This document shows, piece after piece, positions 6,711 to 12,673 of a DNA stretch of 12,673 nucleotides (position 1 is its first letter; the number at the start of each line of letters is the position of its first letter). The position numbers and the translations under genes are program-made. The DNA comes from Nephromyces sp. MM_2019 (lineage: Eukaryota > Apicomplexa > Aconoidasida > Nephromycida): contig JADHZB010000269.1 of assembly GCA_015657535.1 (NCBI GenBank), forward strand, positions 7,056 to 19,728, written 5' to 3'. The notes below the pieces were generated by a model. The model was not told where the DNA came from. It did no database searches and saw only the letters and a list, made by a program, of their open reading frames with translations.

Positions 6711-9462
6711 TTAGAGTACTATTTCGGTTAAATTAGATAAGAAATTTAATAATTTAGAAGTTGTATAATCTTGATTTGGACATATTATCTGATTCTTTGA
6801 GTTATACAAGCAGTTATTACTATCACTAAGACGAAATGTTAAGTCTGATTGGATTTGACTGTCCCCTAAATGAAAAGTAAGCCTGTTGTTTGAGTTGTGT
6901 AGAAATGTATTAAGGCATAACGTTGATGAAGTCGGTGTGTTGTGTGTGACATGAGAAAATTCACTAAATTTAGGTGAGCCTAAATTGGAATTTGGTAAAC
7001 ATGTTGAGGCTGATGAAACAATTGAATTTCGTTTTATCAATCCTGATTTTTCACAATCCAAATTTTCTGTGGCAGTATTTAAAATAAGCTTATTTAATAA
7101 AGTGTTGGGCTCGAATTCGGAGTTTATGCTAGAGTTTGCTAAGAGTGTTTTTTGATTGCTCAAGAGTGGCATTATTGGTTCATTATCAATTTCTTTTTCA
7201 TCCAAGGATTTATTCAAATTGGTTCCTAGGTCAATATCAGTCATTGTTGCTCCTTCTGAATCCATGAACTGGAATGGTCCATTTAAATTGTTAGTATCAG
7301 TCAAGTCTCTTTCATCTTGGAATGAGTCATTTACCTCACAAGTAATAGTTATGTATGTTACTTTGTAACCTAAGTTTCCACCCACATGTTTCAAGTGTTT
7401 TGCTTTGCTCGAGCTTTCCTGTTTCATTATCTTGATTAGTCTTAAGTTTTCATCAATAGTGACCCAACGTTGTTTCCATTGACATTTTTCGGATAAAACT
7501 TCTATTGGAAATGATAGTGACCTAGCTAGAAAAGAAAATTCACTCTTATTTGTAGTATTTTCAATACTGCTTAGAAAACCTTGAATGTCATTAAGGTAGC
7601 AAAAGTCCTGGTTAGTACAAAAATTATTTTCAATATATTTTACTGAATCTTCTTCGGTTTTGTATATGGTACTAAGCTTTAGGTTCTCAGACTCTGCTTG
7701 ATTTAAAAACTCATAGTCTAAAGTGATTTGATGAAATGAGTCTTCTAATTCTGGTAATAATTTAGCGAGTTCAGTCGATGTTGGCCGCTTAGCTGGCTCA
7801 ATTTCTAGTAAGCTAGATAAAAACTTCTTAACTTCTTGGGAACTTTCGATGCATTCTGGAAATATACCTGAAATTATTTTAATGAATAACCTATTTAGTA
7901 TTTAATTACAACCACTAAAATGTGAATTTTATTGATATTAAAAAATCGTAGTAAGTTTACAATAATTGTTGAATATGGTGCTAATAATAAGCACTTACCA
8001 TCTCTGGCTTTGGAAAGCACATCAATTCTCTCCATCATGGTTCTTGAGCGGGTAAATAAATCTACTAAAAGAATACCTAAGGACCATATATCGACCTTAG
8101 ATGTTTGAGGCTTTCCTACTAATTGCTCTGGACTTGCATAAAGAGTTGTACCAACACGGTCAAATCCCTCAGTAAAGTCTTCAAAATCGTGAATTGAAAT
8201 GCAAGATTTTACACCCTTACTGCTCTGAGATTTTAAATTTGATAATTGAGTTGTAAATTTAGGGTCTATTGTCCTAGGATGGGATAAAGGATAATTTTGG
8301 CTTTGAGCTTCTTGTTTATCATCTAATTCATAGTCAAGCGTAGGATTTGACATAATAGCTTTGAGGCTCGCCTCATTTCGGCACCTAAGATGAGATTTAT
8401 CATGCATGGAGCTCAAAGAGTTATTATTGGCTAGTAATGGTCGAAAGGCAAGACCAAAATCTCCTATTTTTATGGACTTGTTTTCATCTAAGAAAATATT
8501 TGACGGTTTTAAATCTCGATGAACGATGCCATTTTTGTGTAAATGATTAAGACCATCTACTATTCTTTTTAATGTGATAAAATTGAAATGTAGATCGGGA
8601 GCATAGCTGGATTGAATGTAATCATCAAGATTATCTGGATAATACTCCATTTGGATAAACAAGTTTACTATATATCGTGAATGTACTGCATGAAGGGCCC
8701 AGCTGCTAGACTTTTTAAAATTTTCGATAGTGTTGTCTTGATCTTCAACTGTCGATTTTAAATTATCACTTACAACATTAATTTCTGGATAACCATTAAA
8801 TGATTGTGAGGAAAAGGGTGAGCTCAAATTTGCAGATAAATCTTCTCTAATTATTTCACTTGCTTGCTCATAATTTTGGTCTGTTTCACTAGGTTCAGCA
8901 AAAATAATATGCGAAGCACTAGGATGAGATATTGCAAAATTTTCAGATATAAATGATGAACTTGGACTTTTCTGAAAATAATTTTTAATTTTTTATAATT
9001 CCCTATTATTTTCATTTGAATTTAACATGCCAATAAAAATTAGCTAAGGTGAAGCAGTTTAAAGCTCTATTAATATAAAAATTATCTTGAGACTAACATT
9101 TATAAATGACTTAGGGCAAGCTTGTGATGATTCTCTTTTTGACTCTAACCAACTCCCATAGTATCGAGCGATATTTTCATTGTTATCCAATATTTTTAAT
9201 AGCTTAACTTCTTGTAGAAAATTTTGGACGTCATTAGAAAATCTTTTATCATTTGTAGTAAACTTTAATACAAAAATAACATTTGTAAGCTTTGCGCCAG
9301 ACATTTAAAATAATTCGTAGTTACCTGGATTTGTTTTATAGCATAAGAATTTCCATCAAGTTTGTGGGTAGCCTTATAAACCGAGCCGAAACTCCCCGAG
9401 GCAAATGCTTTTATGTCTGAGAAATCATTTCTCAGCCTTTCACCAATAGGGCTACATAACAT
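6711..9462 (-). CDS. Protein kinase of the eIF2-alpha kinase (PEK/GCN2-like) type, four exons
   Basis: Rebuilt from exons 9462-9325, 9262-9098, 8971-7999 and 7867-6711 (phases 0, 0, 1), giving 810 residues. The kinase domain starts almost at once: Gly-loop ASGSFGSV (21-28, first Gly replaced by Ala), Lys43 in YAIK, probable helix-C Glu64, [12 protein letters not shown] (75-86), LFIQMEYY (205-212), HRDLKPSN (252-259, base Asp254), DFG (272-274), [11 protein letters not shown] (374-384), DIWSLG (395-400) and Arg453 in the KRPT of subdomain XI. The RYY-x-SWLE and IQMEYY blocks and a long insert between them (about 118 residues) are typical of eIF2-alpha kinases, which phosphorylate eIF2-alpha under stress and lower translation. 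A second insert of about 100 residues follows DFG. I see no RWD, HisRS-like, dsRNA-binding or membrane segment. The tail (about 470-810) is Ser/Asn-rich and of unknown role. An in-frame TGA 5 codons upstream supports the ATG at 9462. The regulatory input is unclear. Confidence 0.88.
7868..7998 (-). other. Kinase intron 3 (131 bp)
   Basis: Donor GATG|GTAAGT (7999|7998), a consensus 5' site, and acceptor TTTCAG ending at 7868, phase 1. The join makes ARDG-IFPEC and brings in the subdomain XI Arg (KRPT), so both boundaries are supported by the kinase fold. The following frame is open for 146 codons and merges with the downstream open frame. Confidence 0.88.
8972..9097 (-). other. Kinase intron 2 (126 bp)
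   Basis: Donor AAT|GTTAGT (9098|9097) and acceptor TTTTCAG ending at 8972, phase 0. Without splicing, the upstream frame ends in a stop soon after the boundary. With it, the frame continues into a Ser-rich insert and on to the kinase lobe. Exon 3 has no ATG at the equivalent position, which supports its being internal. Confidence 0.82.
9263..9324 (-). other. Kinase intron 1 (62 bp)
   Basis: Donor CAG|GTAACT (9325|9324), acceptor ATTAAAG ending at 9263, phase 0. This joins YAIKQIQ to FTTNDKRF and gives a beta3-to-helix-C spacing close to other eIF2-alpha kinases. An alternative acceptor at 9290 would make a 35-bp intron, also in phase 0, and add nine residues (LTNVIFVLK). I prefer the longer intron because of the spacing and the T-rich run before its acceptor. 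Confidence 0.7.
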
Positions 9463-9663
9463 CTTGAATTTTCATCCTGACAAAAATTAGATAATAATTA
9501 GATAATTTAAAATGTTACAATTTTATTTTTATCTAGCTATTTTACCAGTATTAATTGCAGATTAATAGATCCTTAGGGGTAAATATGATATCTTAGGTCA
9601 ATATATCAATATAATAAACTTGATATTGTAGAATTGATTGAATTTTCATTATTTACTATATCA

Positions 9664-9678
9664 TAGTCCACAGGACTA
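9664..9678. other. 6-bp perfect hairpin with 3-nt loop
   Basis: TAGTCC at 9664-9669 and GGACTA at 9673-9678 flank ACA. It stands out because the stem is half G/C in an AT-rich setting, about 200 bp upstream of the kinase ATG. It could be a protein site or a chance palindrome. Confidence 0.4.
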
Positions 9679-9924
9679 CGATTCACTTTCACAAGTAAAG
9701 CCTGTGAGATTTATTAATGAATCTTTGTTCTAACTTTTTATAGCTAGGACTTATTATTATCTATATTAAGGGTGATTCCAGGATACATAGTATCTCCAGA
9801 AATTTTTAGGTGATTCTCTTTGGAGTTTTGGTCAATGAAATCAGTTAAGAATTCCTTAGGTTAATCAGGAATTATCTTTCTCAGACTCTATTGTGTTATC
9901 TAAAACAAATGGATACAATTTTTA

Positions 9925-10037
9925 CCAATAAAATTTGGTGCCATTTAATCAAATTTTGGTGCAATTTAGAACAAATCAATTGCCAATAAAATTTGGTGCC
10001 ATTTAATCAAAAATTTGGTGCAATTTAGAACAAATTA
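9925..10037 (+). repeat. 58-bp tandem duplication with internal repeat
   Basis: Two near-identical units start at 9925 and 9983 (period 58; one 1-nt length difference in an A/T run and a few changes at the end). Each unit itself contains two related words, ATTTGGTGCCATTTA and TTTTGGTGCAATTTA, so the GGTGC core appears four times, at about 9932, 9952, 9990 and 10012. The pattern suggests one doubling of a roughly 20-nt word followed by duplication of the pair. Confidence 0.9.
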
Positions 10038-10399
10038 ACTTTTGCCACTGAAAATTATCTTGAATTTACGTCAAATAAGAATAATTCAATTGGATTTTTT
10101 TTCTGTCCTCCAAAAACAATCACATCTTTCAATTAGTGTGAGTTATTAGTGAATTCTATCTTGTATCGGCCCATTGCTATTGAAAGGTATTGGGATTTGT
10201 AAGAGTAATAAAAATGATATATAAATAATCTAAAAACTTAGTCCTTAAAGCTCAATATTTTGAACTTAACGCTCAAACTGACAATCTTTACGATTGATTC
10301 ATTCAAAGCAGAAGAAATATAAATAACTTGAAATAATAGTGAAGACTTCAAAGACAATAAAATTTTAATGTAAGTACACCCAAATCAAGACAAGCCTAG

Positions 10400-10448
10400 T
10401 TTGAAGACAAAATAAATTGCAGCTTCCTTCATGAATTCCGTCTTCAAA
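10400..10448. repeat. 9-bp inverted repeat
   Basis: TTTGAAGAC at 10400-10408 and GTCTTCAAA at 10440-10448 are exact reverse complements separated by 31 nt. A related GAAGACTTC palindrome lies at 10341-10349. It may be structural or a binding-site pair; the function is unknown. Confidence 0.5.
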
Positions 10449-10819
10449 AAAATTTTTTCAAATCAAACCAATTTAAATTTTTATAAAAATGTGTGTAATA
10501 AGTTATAAATGCAGTCTTAGCACATTTTACTTCTAATTCATTAATTAATGATTAAAAGTCATCAAAAGAGTTCTGGGTTTAATGGCCTCCCTAAATATAT
10601 ATAATGTATATTGGGTGTTTTCTTATGTATATCTAATTTGTAGGGTCTTAAACATAAGTTTGTATATATAAGAATTTAATTTGGGTTATTTGCACTACAG
10701 ATATTCAGTATAGTTTTATTATTATATGTGAACTGTTGGCATATAAAAATAGCTTTATTAGTAGAGTTCTATTAGAACTATAGCTTTATATAGCTTTATT
10801 CGTATTTTAGATACTGTTG

Positions 10820-10838
10820 TATATATATATATATATAT
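10820..10838. repeat. (TA)n tract
   Basis: A perfect TA dinucleotide run of 19 nt in the right-hand spacer. Confidence 0.9.
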
Positions 10839-11000
10839 TGATATAGAATTAAGTCTATAGTTGCTATATAGATATATATAACATACCAGTTTTAGAAATA
10901 CAAAAATCTTATATCTTTACATATCTTGTTATTAGAAATATATTTAATTTTTAAATCTCTAGCTTAAAGTCTTTTGGTATGTTTTGAGTCTTTTAGTTTT

Positions 11001-11005
<5 letters not shown>

Positions 11006-11035
<30 letters not shown>
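11006..11035. repeat. (TA)n tract
   Basis: A perfect TA dinucleotide run of 30 nt, the longest TA tract in the window. Confidence 0.9.
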
Positions 11036-11039
<4 letters not shown>

Positions 11040-11150
11040 GAATAATATTTGTAAGTTATGTATGGTCAATGTGCAGTGTGTTTTTAGCATTACACAATTT
11101 ATAAGTGTTCTTGATAATAACCAAATATATATATTACATTATTGTCTACA

Positions 11151-11166
11151 TATATATATATATATA
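11151..11166. repeat. (TA)n tract
   Basis: A perfect TA run of 16 nt, about 115 bp beyond the previous tract. Confidence 0.85.
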
Positions 11167-11580
11167 AAAGGTTATAGAGATTCAACACATGAATGTGTTA
11201 AATTCTTAAAAAGATTGAAAATAAATAAACTATTTTCAATTAGTTGATTTTGTACCTATAGCTTATAAAATTCGGTAATAATTGTATTTTGAGGCTTATT
11301 TTGATGAAAAGTTTATTATATAATTATTTAATAAATGAATATATCTGATGCGAATTTTCTATTCAAAATTTTAAAGGTGAAATATTTGTATATTTTTCAA
11401 TCAAATTATTTATTAAAATTTCTTAAGTTTTCCCTCTAAGAAAATTTTATTACAAAATTCCAATATAATATACACACACATCTTGGAAAAAAATGTACTA
11501 TGAGTTGTTTAAATATCTAGAAGAATTTTAAGTGAGTGAATAAATCGACTTTATTGTATTTATATATATAATAAACTTTG

Positions 11581-12000
11581 ATAAATATTTAATATACCAG
11601 TATATATTGAATGTCTATGTGTTTCTTTATGTGTGAATGTGTTACGTTTGGTATATATCTGAGTTAATGTGTAATGTGTAGATAAACATAGATCTATTAT
11701 AGGTTTGTATGTATATATGGATGTACTATGTGTTGATAAATTAATGTGCGTAAATGGTTAAAGTATATGTGAATATATTATAAATGTGCGAGTGTAATTG
11801 GATATAGAATGAGTATTTGGTGCCGTGGGATATAATGTATTAATTTATGTGAAGTTAGATATGTGATGTGTGTGCAAGAGTATTTGGGTGAATATATATA
11901 TATATATTTGTGTATTGTCCTAATATATGTTAATATTTTTATGGTATGTGTGTGTGTTGATATTTGTGGAAATAGTAAAGACCATGAGATAGAATTTTAT
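11581..12000. other. G-rich, C-poor segment with TGTG words
   Basis: By hand count this 420-nt segment has 93 G and 18 C on the + strand, with repeated ATGTGT and GTGTG words. All frames contain frequent stops, so it is not coding. Its skew is opposite in sign to the C-rich segment at 2440-2663. Confidence 0.7.
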
Positions 12001-12481
12001 GTGTAACTTATATATAAGTATATATATAAAAAGAAATTGGTATGATTTGTAAATAAATAACTAATTTACAATTTCGTTAAAATAATTATAACTTATAAAG
12101 AAAATTTTTCAAGGGGATAAATCAAATTTCAAGTTGATTAATTGTCTCCACAGGGAGTTGAAATGTCATATCTGAAAATAAAAAAATGTTAGGAAAAATG
12201 AATACTTATATAAGCATACATACATTTCAAGTAAAATCAAACAAATATACAAATACACAATTTATTTTTATACTGTTTAGGTTTAATTACATATATAAAT
12301 ATACATATGTATATATCATTCTTTGTATACACATTTCAAATATTAAATTACTATCATGCGTCTTCTTAAGCGTTAGTTGACATGCAAGCCTTGACCTGAA
12401 CACAATTTTCAAAACCATAACATGTGTGTAAATGTAGATGTGTATATGAATATATATATGTGTGCATATATATGTATTAGG

Positions 12482-12506
12482 TATATATATATATATATAT
12501 ATATAT
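12482..12506. repeat. (TA)n tract near the right-edge gene end
   Basis: A perfect TA run of 25 nt, just 17 nt past the stop codon of the minus-strand gene at the right edge, so it is probably in its 3' UTR. Confidence 0.9.
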
Positions 12507-12523
12507 GTGTATAATCATGAGTT

Positions 12524-12616
12524 TTAGTTAACGAACGTTTCTGTAACACCCACGGCTAAATCTAACATATCTAATTCATCATCAGTAGGTTCAGGGAATT
12601 CATCAAAATCTTCTTC
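12524..12616 (-). CDS. Acidic last exon of a gene running off the right edge (partial)
   Basis: On the minus strand an open stretch of 30 codons begins right after a TATTAG acceptor-like site (ending at 12617) and ends at a TAA (12526-12524). The predicted tail is EEDFDEFPEPTDDELDMLDL followed by AVGVTETFVN: strongly acidic with an ordered hydrophobic spacing, unlike the chance ORFs around it. Its base composition (about 37% GC) is like the true exons here and unlike the spacers. The frame upstream of 12617 contains the stop in TAG, so the gene must continue through an intron beyond the window. A TG/TA-rich sequence resembling other introns in the window precedes the acceptor. The family is not recognised. 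Confidence 0.6.
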   Translation of the reverse strand, partial: EEDFDEFPEPTDDELDMLDLAVGVTETFVN

Positions 12617-12654
12617 CTAATATTTTGAAAATATATACATACACAAACACATAC

Positions 12655-12673
12655 ATATATATATATATATATA
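12655..12673. repeat. (TA)n tract at the right edge
   Basis: A TA run of at least 19 nt continues to the window end, within the presumed last intron of the right-edge gene. Confidence 0.85.

Larger units (their letters stand above)
9463..12523. other. Long AT-rich intergenic region
   Basis: About 3 kb between the kinase start and the end of the right-edge gene. No credible gene was found on either strand; open frames are short and have composition expected by chance. It includes a hairpin at 9664-9678, a nested tandem duplication at 9925-10037, an inverted repeat at 10400-10448, several (TA)n tracts and a G-rich, C-poor segment at 11581-12000. The left part should contain the kinase promoter. 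An untranslated or non-coding transcript cannot be excluded. Confidence 0.65.

Noticed and set aside
7156..7368. 70-codon + strand open frame
   Set aside because: It is antisense to kinase exon 4, which is supported by splice joins and the continuous kinase frame.
12186..12380. 64-codon + strand open frame
   Set aside because: The Tyr/Ile/Thr-rich translation follows the ATACATA-type composition, with no motif and no supporting leader.

Overview
The window looks like nuclear DNA from an AT-rich alveolate, most likely an apicomplexan. The strongest clue is a 395-residue alveolin (IMC1-type inner membrane complex protein) made of E/K/V/I/P-rich repeats. Supporting clues are short GT-AG introns (62-332 bp), the standard genetic code (no in-frame TAA/TAG/TGA in the reconstructed genes), compositionally moderate exons set in very AT-rich spacers, and many (CA)n, (TG)n and (TA)n tracts. 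A piroplasm or related lineage would fit, but the multi-kilobase intergenic regions are loose for a classic Theileria/Babesia genome, so I do not name a genus.

Layout, left to right. Positions 55-776 (+) hold a two-exon prefoldin subunit 4 gene whose intron begins inside a 69-nt (GT)n tract. Positions 777-2663 are a CA-word-rich stretch with two weak small ORFs (1300-1647 hydrophobic; 1950-2159 basic) and, at its right end, a C-rich, G-poor segment with a threefold repeated 9-11-nt word. Positions 2664-3851 (-) are the intronless alveolin gene. Positions 3852-6710 are an AT-rich spacer without recognisable genes. Positions 6711-9462 (-) are a four-exon protein kinase of the eIF2-alpha kinase type, rebuilt here as an 810-residue protein across three introns. 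Positions 9463-12523 are another AT-rich spacer, with a nested tandem duplication near 9.93-10.04 kb and a G-rich, C-poor segment at 11.58-12.0 kb. Positions 12524-12616 (-) are the acidic last exon of a gene that continues past the right edge.

The genes do not form an obvious pathway: one is a cytosolic chaperone subunit (actin/tubulin folding), one a cortical cytoskeleton protein, one a probable translational stress kinase. What ties the region together is sequence texture. The prefoldin start, the alveolin start and one small ORF start are each preceded, on the sense strand, by CA-rich tracts, which may be leader or promoter elements. No mobile elements, CRISPR arrays, rRNA or tRNA genes were recognised. 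All splice models are hand-made from the sequence and have no transcript support.
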